The notes: generated by a model from the letters alone, not told the origin. 64,000 bases of DNA from an uncultured Aliiroseovarius sp. (GCF_947492455.1 NZ_CANLNB010000004.1:372001-436000); one strand, 5' to 3'. Shown: positions 28,267 through 37,780, numbered from the stretch's first letter. Program-made: numbers and translations.

Positions 28267-29232
28267 TCACGCAGAGCCGCCCATAAGTTCGGCTGCAATT
28301 TTGGTAAAGGTCGGGCGCGCCTCATCAGCGGTCATGCCGGGCTTTAGGCGCTTATCATAGAGCATCTGCAACAGCAGTTCGTCATGCGAGGTCAGAAGCC
28401 CGAACTCGTCGGAATCGTTGAAGATCGAGGGGCGGGCCAGAGGGCTGTCATTGGGCAGGCCAAGGCCTTGCGCCAATTCCTCGTGGATGCAGGCCGCACG
28501 CATCAGGTCGGGCAGTTCGGCCCGGATCACCGCGACGGCGCGCTCGATCTTATTGTCGTCATCGCGGTCCCCGGCAAAGACCACGCATTGCGTGTCGCGA
28601 TTCAGATTGGCGATCTGAGAAAGGTCGGCGTCACTGATGCCCGGCACGGCACGGCGCAGCGCGGCGGAACTGGCGCGGCGTTCGGTTTCGGTCAGGACTA
28701 AGACGGTGAAGTTTACACCCAGCGGAACGGCACCCGAGGCGGCGCTGATCGGGTGGCCCGTAAGGCGAGCCAAGCGGGCCACATAGGGCGCAAAGACCTG
28801 CCGGTCGATCTCGCGCTGATCTTCTGGCACCGCGTCCCCGAAGCTCAGCCCAAAGCGCACGGGGCGGGTCCAGCGTGTCAGCCTAACTGCGTGTTCCTGC
28901 GTGATCCGGCGATCGCCTACCTTGCTGTATTCGCTGTTGAAGGCGATGCGTTCAAAATTCCGCGCCAGCATCGCGTCAGTGAAGGGGGTGTCCGGTCCGC
29001 CGCCGTCACGGCGCAGCTGGTCATGCACCAGACGGCTGGCCTGTATCTTGGCGTAGTAGTTGCGCAGATAGGCGCTGCTGTCTTTCGTATGCCCAACCGT
29101 TAATTGTGGAAGGGTTTCAACAGGCTTGGGTGGTGCCGAGGCTTGCGTCTGCAGCGTACACCCCGCCATAGCAGTCAGGGCCGTCATCGCAATAACGGCC
29201 CCTGTGATCTTGTGAAACGCGGTTCTGCTCAC
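28267..29232 (-). CDS. DUF2927 lipoprotein
   Basis: A 321-residue protein with a lipoprotein signal (ITGAVIAMTALTAMAGC, lipobox MAGC) and a DUF2927 body. The most conserved-looking stretch is CIHEELAQGLGLPNDSPLA, followed by PSIFNDSDEFGLLT. The HEE...GLxND pattern recalls metallopeptidase helices but lacks a second histidine at the usual place, so activity is uncertain. The start is GTG 29232 behind AAAGG. It lies between telA and the SPFH gene with 28-base gaps, so an envelope-facing part of that system is likely. Confidence 0.7.
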   Translation of the reverse strand: MSRTAFHKITGAVIAMTALTAMAGCTLQTQASAPPKPVETLPQLTVGHTKDSSAYLRNYYAKIQASRLVHDQLRRDGGGPDTPFTDAMLARNFERIAFNSEYSKVGDRRITQEHAVRLTRWTRPVRFGLSFGDAVPEDQREIDRQVFAPYVARLARLTGHPISAASGAVPLGVNFTVLVLTETERRASSAALRRAVPGISDADLSQIANLNRDTQCVVFAGDRDDDNKIERAVAVIRAELPDLMRAACIHEELAQGLGLPNDSPLARPSIFNDSDEFGLLTSHDELLLQMLYDKRLKPGMTADEARPTFTKIAAELMGGSA

Positions 29233-29260
29233 CTGTTTGCCTTTCGGGTTTTTGCCCTTC

Positions 29261-30454
29261 TTAGCTGTCCGACACGCTTTCGGCCAGATTATGGCCCGAT
29301 GCGGTGCCGCGTGCCTTGGCGGCAGCCAGAGTCTCTTTCAGCTCGGCTTCCATTTTCACCAGTTCTTCTTCGGCAGCGGCGCGTTTGGCTTTGCCTTCGT
29401 CGGCGATGGCCAGGCTTTCCTCGATCGTCGCGATCAGGGTGGCGTTGGCCGATTTCACCGCTTCGATGTCGAAGACGCCGCGCTCCATTTCCTGACGGAC
29501 CATGCGGTTGGCCTCTTGCAGGTTTTCGGCGTTAGCAGTCAGAAGCTCGTTGGTCAGGTCGGTCGCGTCCTTCACCGCGGCAGCGGCTTCTGCCGAGCGC
29601 TGGATGGTCACGGCTTGCGCCAGCTGGGTTTCCCACAGCGGCACGGTGTTCACCAAGGTCGAGTTGATCTTGGTCACCAGCGATTTGTCGTTTTCCTGCA
29701 CCAGACGGATCGAGGGCAGCGACTGCATGGTCACCTGACGGGTCAGTTTCAGGTCATGAACCCGGCGTTCCAGATCATCCCGCGCGGCGCGCAGGTCACG
29801 CAGTTCCTGTGCTTTGATCACGCCATCCTCTTCCGGGGCAGCGGCGACTTCGGCTTCTTTGGCGGGGATTACGGTGTCGTCCAGCTCGGCCAGTTTGGCT
29901 TCGCCGGCGGCGATATAGAGCGCCAGCTCGTCATAGAAATCGAGCGTCTTTTCATAGAGCTTGTCGAGCGACTTGATGTCTTTCAGCAGCACGTGTTCGT
30001 GGTTCAGCAGGTTGTCGGTGATCTTGTCGATCTGGCCCTGAACATCCTCATACCGCGCCATGAACTTGGCGGCGGGCGCCATGCGGCCCAGCAGTTTTTC
30101 CCACCAGCTGCGCTTGCGGCGCATGTCCAATTCACTGATCGAGAAGCCACGGATCGTGGTGACGATATTGCGCAGGCTGTCACCCGCCGGGCCAACATCC
30201 TTGTTGCGCACGCCTTGCAGCATGTCTTGGCTGATGACCTGAAGTTCCGACTGTGCAGCCGAGCCGAATTCGATGATCGACTGCGTGTTCGTCATGTCGA
30301 TCTCGTCCATGCGCTTCTGGATTTCGGCGCTGGTGGGTTCGTCTGCCTCGGCCAGAGGAACCAGAGCGGTCGAGGGCTCGGGCAGGATCACGGCGGTGGT
30401 GTCCTCAATCTCTTTCAGGGCGGCTTGCGCCTGTTCGCGGGTCGTCTGGGTCAT
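29261..30454 (-). CDS. telA: TelA / toxic anion resistance family protein
   Basis: A 397-residue, mostly helical cytosolic protein of the TelA (TelA/KlaA) family. Recognisable parts are IQKRMDEIDMTNTQSIIEFG near the N-terminus, WWEKLLGRMAPA, and the long coiled-coil region. The family is linked to tellurite, lantibiotic and envelope stress resistance and occurs in Ter-type stress clusters; its mechanism is unknown. ATG 30454 has GAGGA seven bases upstream; an in-frame GTG is one codon earlier. It lies close behind xpaC, its usual partner. Confidence 0.88.
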   Translation of the reverse strand: MTQTTREQAQAALKEIEDTTAVILPEPSTALVPLAEADEPTSAEIQKRMDEIDMTNTQSIIEFGSAAQSELQVISQDMLQGVRNKDVGPAGDSLRNIVTTIRGFSISELDMRRKRSWWEKLLGRMAPAAKFMARYEDVQGQIDKITDNLLNHEHVLLKDIKSLDKLYEKTLDFYDELALYIAAGEAKLAELDDTVIPAKEAEVAAAPEEDGVIKAQELRDLRAARDDLERRVHDLKLTRQVTMQSLPSIRLVQENDKSLVTKINSTLVNTVPLWETQLAQAVTIQRSAEAAAAVKDATDLTNELLTANAENLQEANRMVRQEMERGVFDIEAVKSANATLIATIEESLAIADEGKAKRAAAEEELVKMEAELKETLAAAKARGTASGHNLAESVSDS

Positions 30455-30471
30455 CACATTGTCCTCGTCAC

Positions 30472-31356
30472 TTAATCTTCGCTGCGCACACCTTCGCGTG
30501 CCAGCCGTTCGCGCAGAACCTCGATTTCGACATCAAGATCGCTGCGATCATCCTTCAAGAACTGTTTGGTCTTCGCTGCGAAATTCGCCTCGAGATCATC
30601 CAGCAGGGTTTCGTAATCCGCCAATGCGCCGCCATGCGGGTCGCGCAGGTGGATGTCGACAAATTTGGTCGTCGCGTCGCGCGCGCCCAAAAGGTACACG
30701 CCCAAATATTTCCGGGCCGAGGTCAGGTCACGCGGGTCATCCTCGACCGTGCGGAACATGTCGCGGGCGGTGGCGATGAATTGGTCCAAGCGCGCCTCGA
30801 CACGGCGGTCGCGGATGCGGGACACGGCCTCGCGCATGGCGTTCAGGTGCTTCTCAGCTTCGCCCACGGCGCGGGCCACGCGGTCGGTCTGAAACTCGTC
30901 CACACCCTCGGCGCCCTTATTGCGCAAGGGATCGGGGCCAAAGGCCGCCAGATGCAGACCAGTGCCAAGTGCGCCAAAGATCGCCGCGTTCAGGATCGAG
31001 CCGCCCGCAAAACCCACAAGCGCCAGACCCGCCCCCATCAAGGCCGCGCCAAACAGCTTGCGCGGGATCGCAGGGCGGCGGGCGATTTTGCGGGCGTCAT
31101 AGGCCTGATGGGCCATCACGCCATCGCGGGTTAGCCAGGCCGATCCAATCAGGATGCCGAAGGCCACGAGGGTCAGGGCCATCTCAGTCGGCGGTTGAAA
31201 AAACGCGCGGATCGCAAGGGGCAGGGGGGCAAGGAATAAGAAGTTCACACGCCCGGCGCTGCGGGCTGGCTCTTGCCCGTCAAACGGTCGACGGGTGGGT
31301 GGCGGTGTCTTGGGCTGACCACCGGGGCTGAACTCGCCCCCATATCGTTGTGCCAT
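30472..31356 (-). CDS. xpaC: XpaC family (5-bromo-4-chloroindolyl phosphate hydrolysis) membrane protein
   Basis: A 294-residue protein. It has a proline-rich, disordered N-terminus (about residues 1-35), three to four membrane helices (FLFLAPLPLAIRAFF, LTLVAFGILIGSAWL, LFGAALMGAGLALVGFAGG), then a long helical cytosolic domain (DEFQTDRVARAVGEAEKHL...). XpaC proteins pair with TelA in many bacteria. The family name comes from a Bacillus phenotype, not a proven enzyme. Its ATG overlaps the stop of the small upstream gene (TAATG). Confidence 0.85.
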   Translation of the reverse strand: MAQRYGGEFSPGGQPKTPPPTRRPFDGQEPARSAGRVNFLFLAPLPLAIRAFFQPPTEMALTLVAFGILIGSAWLTRDGVMAHQAYDARKIARRPAIPRKLFGAALMGAGLALVGFAGGSILNAAIFGALGTGLHLAAFGPDPLRNKGAEGVDEFQTDRVARAVGEAEKHLNAMREAVSRIRDRRVEARLDQFIATARDMFRTVEDDPRDLTSARKYLGVYLLGARDATTKFVDIHLRDPHGGALADYETLLDDLEANFAAKTKQFLKDDRSDLDVEIEVLRERLAREGVRSED

Positions 31357-31532
31357 TATGCGCCCCCCATGATCGAAACATAGAGGATCAGCGCGAGCAG
31401 CATGAAGAATGCAGTTTTCTGCAATCCATTTTCCGACACGTTTGGGCCCCCTTCCAGAAACGGCGCATCAACACCCAACAAAGCCGGGACGCAGATACGC
31501 GCCGTGCGGCCTTTCAGATCAACACGTTCCAT
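31356..31532 (-). CDS. Small single-span membrane protein heading the TelA/XpaC operon
   Basis: A 58-residue open frame starting MERVDLKGRTARI and ending in one membrane helix (TAFFMLLALILYVSIMGGA). Its TAA overlaps the xpaC ATG in a TAATG junction, which argues for a translated, coupled gene. There is no strong ribosome site before ATG 31532, and the frame stays open further upstream to 31694, so the start is uncertain. I do not recognise a family. It may be a regulatory or assembly subunit of the XpaC complex. Confidence 0.55.
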   Translation of the reverse strand: MERVDLKGRTARICVPALLGVDAPFLEGGPNVSENGLQKTAFFMLLALILYVSIMGGA

Positions 31533-31576
31533 GTGTTTTGTATCAGGAAGAAGAATAAGCCCGGTGGGGTGATAAA

Positions 31577-31608
31577 CAAGGGGGAATGGTTCTGAACACT
31601 CCCCCTTG
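31577..31608. promoter_or_regulatory. 32-bp palindrome upstream of the TelA/XpaC operon
   Basis: Outer arms CAAGGGGGA (31577-31585) and TCCCCCTTG (31600-31608) are perfect inverted repeats. They flank an inner palindrome GTTCTGAAC (31589-31597) nearly on the same centre. It lies about 45 bases before the first start codon of the minus-strand operon and 200 bases before the divergent diaphorase gene. It could be an operator; on the minus strand the right-hand arm is followed by TTGTTT, so an attenuating hairpin is also possible. Confidence 0.55.
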
Positions 31609-31807
31609 GCGGGAAATGACGCAGTCGGATTGGACGTGCGGCATGGAGGAACGCAAGAGGCGCTTTGCGTTTCGGCGTGTGAGCGGCTGGACATGCAAAT
31701 CAGCGTGAACTCACGGCTCTACGCAATCCGTCATGCGTATGTCGTTTTTGAATGGCGCGGCGCGCCGGGAGACAGCTATGATACGCGTGTGCTTTAAGGG
31801 GAACATC

Positions 31808-33493
31808 ATGGCGCTGGACGACAAAAAAGGCATCTGGAAATCGGGCAAGGGCAAAGGGCGTCGGACGCCCAAGGGCCGTCAGCTGAACATGGACGCGCTT
31901 GAGCGTGTACAGGCGTTGCTGGGCGACCGTCCGCGTCGCCGCGACCTGCTGATCGAGTTTTTGCACCTGATTCAGGACGAATATGGCCATTTGTCGGCGG
32001 ACCACATCCGCGCGTTGGCGCAGGAAATGGGTACCGGTCAGGCCGAGATTTACGAGGTTGCCAGCTTCTACGCCCATTTCGATGTGGTGAAAGAAGGCGA
32101 GACGCCTCCGCCTGCGCTGACCATTCGCGTCTGTGATTCCCTGTCCTGCGAGCTAGCCGGTGCCGAAGCACTGCAAAAAGCGCTTGAGGATGGGCTGGAC
32201 GCATCCGAGGTCCGCGTCGTGCGTGCGCCCTGCATGGGCCGTTGCGATACGGCTCCGGTTTTGGAGCTGGGCCACAACCACATTGATCACGCCACGTTTG
32301 ACAAGACCGTAGCTACGATCCATTCAGACGACACCCACGCGCACATTCCTGACTATCAGGATCTGGCCGCCTATCAGGCCGAAGGTGGGTATGCCAAACT
32401 GGCCGAGCTGCGCGATGGGGGCGATTGGAAAGACGTTCAGGAAACTGTGCTGAACGCCGGTTTGCGTGGCCTTGGCGGCGCCGGTTTCCCGTCGGGCACC
32501 AAATGGGGTTTCGTGCGCGCCAATGCAGGTCCGCGTTACCTTGCCGTCAACGGTGACGAGGGCGAGCCGGGCACGTTCAAAGACCGCTATTACCTTGAAC
32601 GCACCCCGCATCTGATGCTGGAAGGCATGCTGATCGCCGCTTGGGCGGTCGAGGCCGAGACCTGCTTTATCTACATGCGCGACGAATACCCCGCCGTGCT
32701 GGAGATCCTGCGCCGCGAGATTGCAGCGCTGGAAGATGCGGGCATCGTCGCCCCCGGCTTTATTGACCTACGCCGTGGTGCGGGTGCTTACATCTGCGGC
32801 GAAGAAAGCGCGATGATTGAATCGATCGAAGGCAAACGCGGCGAACCGCGTCACCGCCCGCCCTTCGTGGCGCAGGTCGGCATCTTCAACCGCCCGACGC
32901 TGGTCCATAATGTCGAGACCCTGCTTTGGGTCGCCCGCATCTTACGTGAGGGGCCGGAGATTCTGACCTCGGTCGAGAAGAATGGCCGCAAAGGTCTGCG
33001 GTCCTATTCCGTATCCGGTCGCGTGGCCAATCCGGGTGTGCATCTGCTGCCCGCAGGCTCGACCATCACCGACATTATCGAGGCCGCTGGTGGCATGGCC
33101 GACGGTCACAGCTTCAAAGCCTATCAACCGGGCGGCCCGTCCTCGGGCCTGTTGCCCGCGTCGATGGCCGACATTCCGCTGGATTTCGACACGCTGCAGC
33201 CGCATGGCACCTTCATTGGCTCGGCCGCGGTGGTGGTTCTGTCCGATAAGGATAGCGCCAAAGAGGCCGCGCTGAACATGCTGCGCTTCTTCGAGGATGA
33301 AAGCTGCGGTCAGTGCACCCCGTGCCGCGTTGGTTGCGAGAAAGCTGTGAAGCTGATGCAGGCGGACAAGTGGGATCAGGATCTGCTGGAAGAGCTGAGC
33401 CAGACGATGGTTGACGCGTCGATCTGTGGTCTGGGGCAGGCGGCGCCGAACCCGATCCGTCTGACCATGAAGCACTTCCCTGACGAAGTTTGA
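31808..33493 (+). CDS. Fused NuoE-NuoF-type diaphorase, NAD-dependent formate dehydrogenase flavoprotein subunit-like
   Basis: A 561-residue fusion. A thioredoxin-like 2Fe-2S domain (CDSLSC and APCMGRC) is joined to a NuoF-type domain. That domain has GLRGLGGAGFPSGTKWGF (NADH/FMN), NGDEGEPGTFKDR, GAYICGEESAMIESIEGKRG and the 4Fe-4S motif ESCGQCTPCRVGC. It passes electrons between NAD and a partner oxidoreductase, most often the molybdenum formate dehydrogenase alpha subunit. No such subunit is adjacent on either side, so the partner must be encoded elsewhere. ATG 31808 follows AAGGGGA; an upstream in-frame extension is unlikely. Confidence 0.88.
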   Translation: MALDDKKGIWKSGKGKGRRTPKGRQLNMDALERVQALLGDRPRRRDLLIEFLHLIQDEYGHLSADHIRALAQEMGTGQAEIYEVASFYAHFDVVKEGETPPPALTIRVCDSLSCELAGAEALQKALEDGLDASEVRVVRAPCMGRCDTAPVLELGHNHIDHATFDKTVATIHSDDTHAHIPDYQDLAAYQAEGGYAKLAELRDGGDWKDVQETVLNAGLRGLGGAGFPSGTKWGFVRANAGPRYLAVNGDEGEPGTFKDRYYLERTPHLMLEGMLIAAWAVEAETCFIYMRDEYPAVLEILRREIAALEDAGIVAPGFIDLRRGAGAYICGEESAMIESIEGKRGEPRHRPPFVAQVGIFNRPTLVHNVETLLWVARILREGPEILTSVEKNGRKGLRSYSVSGRVANPGVHLLPAGSTITDIIEAAGGMADGHSFKAYQPGGPSSGLLPASMADIPLDFDTLQPHGTFIGSAAVVVLSDKDSAKEAALNMLRFFEDESCGQCTPCRVGCEKAVKLMQADKWDQDLLEELSQTMVDASICGLGQAAPNPIRLTMKHFPDEV

Positions 33494-33618
33494 TCTGGCG
33501 AAGTTTGATTTTCCAACTACGGTTACGTCAAGCTTGACCCGCGTGTTGCGCGCGGGTTGGCTGGGCGCGTGTTGGCGGTGGTCAACGCGCGGTTAACCCA
33601 TTTGGACTACGCAAAGAC

Positions 33619-34266
33619 ATGGCCCAATTGCCCCTCATCCTCGGCCTGCTGATTTCGCTGGCCTATTTCCCGCTGACCTCGCGCGCGCCCACATGGCCCC
33701 GCTCGATCATCAAGACGATCCCGCTTTTGGTGTTCTCGCTGGCGGCCTATTGGGGCGGAGGCTCTGCCTATCTGGTTGCTGGGCTATTCCTGTCCGCGCT
33801 GGGCGATTTCGGGCTGTCGCGGGACGGGGATGGGCCGTTCCTGTACGGCCTCTCTGCCTTCGCTTTGGCGCATCTGCTCTATATTCTGCATTTTCTGGGC
33901 CTGTCCGGCGCCCCCATCTATGACGCGTTCACCACCGCGCCCATCCCCGCGCTGGTGCTGGTCGGCCTGATGGTCTCGACCGAGCTTTGGTTGGCGACCC
34001 ATACGGGACACCTGCAATGGCCGGTGCGGATCTATGTGATCATCATCGGTGTGATGGGATTGTGCGCGCTGGCGCTGCCTTTTGGGTGGACGGTTATTGG
34101 TGCCGGACTGTTCATCATCTCGGACGTCATTCTGGCGATCAGCCTGTTTCGGATGTCCGACACCTATCACCACCGGCTGAAAGCGGGTTATGCGATCTGG
34201 GGCTTCTATATCGCCGGGCAGGTGTTGATCCTTCTGGGTGGGCTGCCCGCGCCCGCGATCAGTTAG
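33619..34266 (+). CDS. YhhN/TMEM86-family membrane protein, lysoplasmalogenase-like
   Basis: A 215-residue membrane protein with about eight helices and the family's conserved acidic residues (SALGDFGLSRDGDG, FIISDVILAISLF). Mammalian TMEM86 hydrolyses lysoplasmalogens, and some bacterial members do so too. Since most aerobic alphaproteobacteria lack plasmalogens, the true substrate here is open. It is a single gene preceding ftsY. Confidence 0.82.
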   Translation: MAQLPLILGLLISLAYFPLTSRAPTWPRSIIKTIPLLVFSLAAYWGGGSAYLVAGLFLSALGDFGLSRDGDGPFLYGLSAFALAHLLYILHFLGLSGAPIYDAFTTAPIPALVLVGLMVSTELWLATHTGHLQWPVRIYVIIIGVMGLCALALPFGWTVIGAGLFIISDVILAISLFRMSDTYHHRLKAGYAIWGFYIAGQVLILLGGLPAPAIS

Positions 34267-34332
34267 CCTGCCCCCTTCCATCCGCCCCCAATGTGGCTTA
34301 CTTGGAAGGAAAGGGACTATGAGGGCGCTTAG

Positions 34333-35538
<1,206 letters not shown>

Positions 35539-35544
35539 CGGGTC

Positions 35545-36447
35545 ATGAGCGCTTGGCTCACCTCGCTTGAAGGTACGCCCGCCGGGCATGACCTTGCACT
35601 GGCGCTCGCCCTGTTCGCGGCCTTCCTGCACGCGCTCTTTGGCGCGCTTCAAAAAGGGCGGCATGATCCGTGGCTGTCACGTGGGGCCATCGACTTCAGC
35701 TATGGCGTGATCGCGGCCCCGTTCGCGCTGTTCGTAGTGCCCTGGCCCGAGCCGCACATGTGGCCGATCTTCGCAATCGTGTTCCTTATCCATGTAGGCT
35801 ACAAGCTGGCGCAGAGCTATACCTATGTGCTGGGCTCTTACACGGTGGTCTATCCGGTGGTGCGCGGCACAGGGCCACTGTTTACAGTCATTGGAGCTGG
35901 GTTTCTGTTCGGCGAAAGCTTCACCGGGATGCAATGGGTGGGCGTTCTGACCCTTGTCGCCGGGATTTTCGCGCTGGCGGCCTATAACCTGCGCCATTGG
36001 CCGCTTGGCCGCGCGCAATTGAAACCGGCGCTTGCTATGGCCGTTCTGACCGGTGGATTCGTGGCCGCCTACACCACCTATGACGCCTATGGCATCCGCG
36101 CGACGGCGGACCCGTTTACCTTCCTTGCGTGGTTCTTTTTTATCGACGGGTTCTTCATGCCGGTGATTGCAGCCCTTAGATGGAAGAACATGGCCGAGCG
36201 TCCCGCGCTTGCTCCATTGATGGGGCGCGGTGTTTTGGGCGCGTTCGTGGCGTATTTCAGCTTCGGCTCGATCATGTTGGCCACACGGTTGGGTGGCGTG
36301 GGCGAGGCGGCGGTGTTGCGCGAAACCTCGACCGTGTTCGCAGCGCTGATCGGCTGGATCGTGCTAGGTGAAAAGGTCGGGCCGCGGAGGTTGGTGATGA
36401 TGGCTTTGATCGCGGCCGGCGCCGTGCTAGTCGAAATGGGCGGATGA
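35545..36447 (+). CDS. EamA/DMT superfamily exporter
   Basis: A 300-residue protein with about ten membrane helices in two EamA halves. It has the second-half signature LRETSTVFAALIGWIVLGEKVG. Members export amino acids, metabolites or drugs; the substrate cannot be read from sequence. It lies seven bases after ftsY and eleven before yciB, so it is probably co-transcribed. Confidence 0.88.
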   Translation: MSAWLTSLEGTPAGHDLALALALFAAFLHALFGALQKGRHDPWLSRGAIDFSYGVIAAPFALFVVPWPEPHMWPIFAIVFLIHVGYKLAQSYTYVLGSYTVVYPVVRGTGPLFTVIGAGFLFGESFTGMQWVGVLTLVAGIFALAAYNLRHWPLGRAQLKPALAMAVLTGGFVAAYTTYDAYGIRATADPFTFLAWFFFIDGFFMPVIAALRWKNMAERPALAPLMGRGVLGAFVAYFSFGSIMLATRLGGVGEAAVLRETSTVFAALIGWIVLGEKVGPRRLVMMALIAAGAVLVEMGG

Positions 36448-36457
36448 AGGAGTTCCC

Positions 36458-37060
36458 ATGAGCGAAAAACAGGTAAATCCCGCCCTGCGTGGCGCGTTGG
36501 AATACGGACCCATCATCCTGTTCTTCGCCGCCTACACCTTCCTGAAGGATCAGACCTTCATGGTCGCTGGGACCGAATATTCGGGCTTTGTCGCCGTCAC
36601 CGCGATGTTCATTCCGGTGTTGGTCGCGGCCACGCTGGCGATGTGGAAACTGACCGGGCACCTGTCGAAAATGCAGATCGTCACGCTGGTCTTGGTGATC
36701 GGGTTTGGCGGGTTGTCGATCTGGTTCAATGACGAGCGGTTCTTCAAGATGAAACCGACGATGATCTATCTGCTGTTTGCAGGTCTTCTGGGCTTTGGCC
36801 TGATGCGTGGCGAAAGCTATCTGGAAGCGGTGATGGACAAAGCCCTGCCGCTTGAAAGACAGGGCTGGATGTTGCTGACCAAGCGGCTGGCGATCTTTTT
36901 CCTGCTGCTCGCCGTCGCGAACGAGGCGATCTGGCGCATGATGTCCACCGACGCTTGGGTGAACTTCAAAACCTTCGGCCTGCCCGCAGCGACCTTCGGG
37001 TTCTTCATGTCACAAGCGGGGCTGTTCAAGCGGTTCGGGACGGACGAGGAAGCCTCCTAA
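36458..37060 (+). CDS. yciB: Inner membrane septation protein YciB/IspZ
   Basis: A 200-residue protein with about five to six helices, starting with the family pattern ALEYGPIILFFAAYTFL and containing KMKPTMIYLLFAGLL and GWMLLTKRLAIFF. YciB/IspZ affects division and envelope synthesis in enterobacteria and Shigella. It follows ftsY and the DMT gene in one run. A short AAGCCCG/CGGGCTT dyad spans its stop and that of the converging glutathione transferase. Confidence 0.92.
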   Translation: MSEKQVNPALRGALEYGPIILFFAAYTFLKDQTFMVAGTEYSGFVAVTAMFIPVLVAATLAMWKLTGHLSKMQIVTLVLVIGFGGLSIWFNDERFFKMKPTMIYLLFAGLLGFGLMRGESYLEAVMDKALPLERQGWMLLTKRLAIFFLLLAVANEAIWRMMSTDAWVNFKTFGLPAATFGFFMSQAGLFKRFGTDEEAS

Positions 37061-37080
37061 GCCCGTCCCTTGCCGGGCTT
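37059..37080. terminator. Short dyad at the yciB / glutathione transferase junction
   Basis: AAGCCCG (37059-37065) pairs with CGGGCTT (37074-37080) between two converging stops. It has no T-run of useful length, so termination is plausible but weak. Confidence 0.4.
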
Positions 37081-37780
37081 ATCGCTTGAATAGAAGATCC
37101 TGCGCCTTGCGGTCATCCTGCAAGTTGCTACGCTTTTCAGCTGCCACCGCACGTCCGCGCTGAACGGCGGGGCGTGCGCCGACCTCCTCGAGCCACCGCG
37201 CCAAATGCGGTTTGTCGTCCAGATCCTGCTGCTGGCCTTCCCAAAGCGACGCCCAGCCCCAGCACGCCATGTCCGCAATGGAAAAGAAGTCCCCAGCCAG
37301 ATAGCGGTTGCCCGCCAGACGACGGTCCATGACGCCATAAAGTCGCGCAACTTCGGCCCGATAACGATCCTTCGCATAGGGCAGATCCTGCGGCGGATCC
37401 ATTGCGGGGGCGTATTTCAGGAAGTGATGCGCCTGACCGGCCATCGGTCCCAGACCGCCCATCTGCCACATCAGCCATTCTTCGACGGCCACACGGTCAC
37501 GCTCGGTTTCACCATAGAACTGACCGGTTTTGCGGGCGAGATATTGCAGGATAGCGCCGCTTTCAAACACCGAAATAGGCGCGCCATCCGGACCGTCTGG
37601 GTCGACAATCGCGGGCATGCGGTTGTTCGGTGCGATCTCAAGAAACTCGGGCGCAAACTGGTCGCCCGCGCCAATGTTGATCAGCTTTACCTCATATGGC
37701 AGGCCCATCTCTTCCAAGGCAATCGAGATTTTCCAGCCGTTCGGCGTCGGCCAATAGTAAAGTTCAATGGGATTGGACAT
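37079..37780 (-). CDS. Glutathione S-transferase family protein (YfcG/Ure2p-like)
   Basis: A 233-residue GST with an N-terminal thioredoxin fold (YYWPTPNGWKISIALEEM), the glutathione-binding motif VFESGAILQYLA and a helical C-terminal domain (FSIADMACWGW). The N-terminal TPNGWK pattern is that of Nu-class, YfcG/YghU-like disulfide-bond oxidoreductases rather than classical detoxifying GSTs. ATG 37780 has AAGGA upstream. It is divergent from the SAM-II/metZ unit, though no regulatory link is implied. Confidence 0.9.
   Translation of the reverse strand: MSNPIELYYWPTPNGWKISIALEEMGLPYEVKLINIGAGDQFAPEFLEIAPNNRMPAIVDPDGPDGAPISVFESGAILQYLARKTGQFYGETERDRVAVEEWLMWQMGGLGPMAGQAHHFLKYAPAMDPPQDLPYAKDRYRAEVARLYGVMDRRLAGNRYLAGDFFSIADMACWGWASLWEGQQQDLDDKPHLARWLEEVGARPAVQRGRAVAAEKRSNLQDDRKAQDLLFKR

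Noticed and set aside
31606-31797. A 63-codon plus-strand open frame before the diaphorase gene
   Set aside because: It has no ribosome site or coding character and runs into the diaphorase leader.
31733-31807. A 25-residue N-terminal extension of the diaphorase
   Set aside because: ATG 31808 has a better ribosome site, and the extension does not resemble family N-termini.
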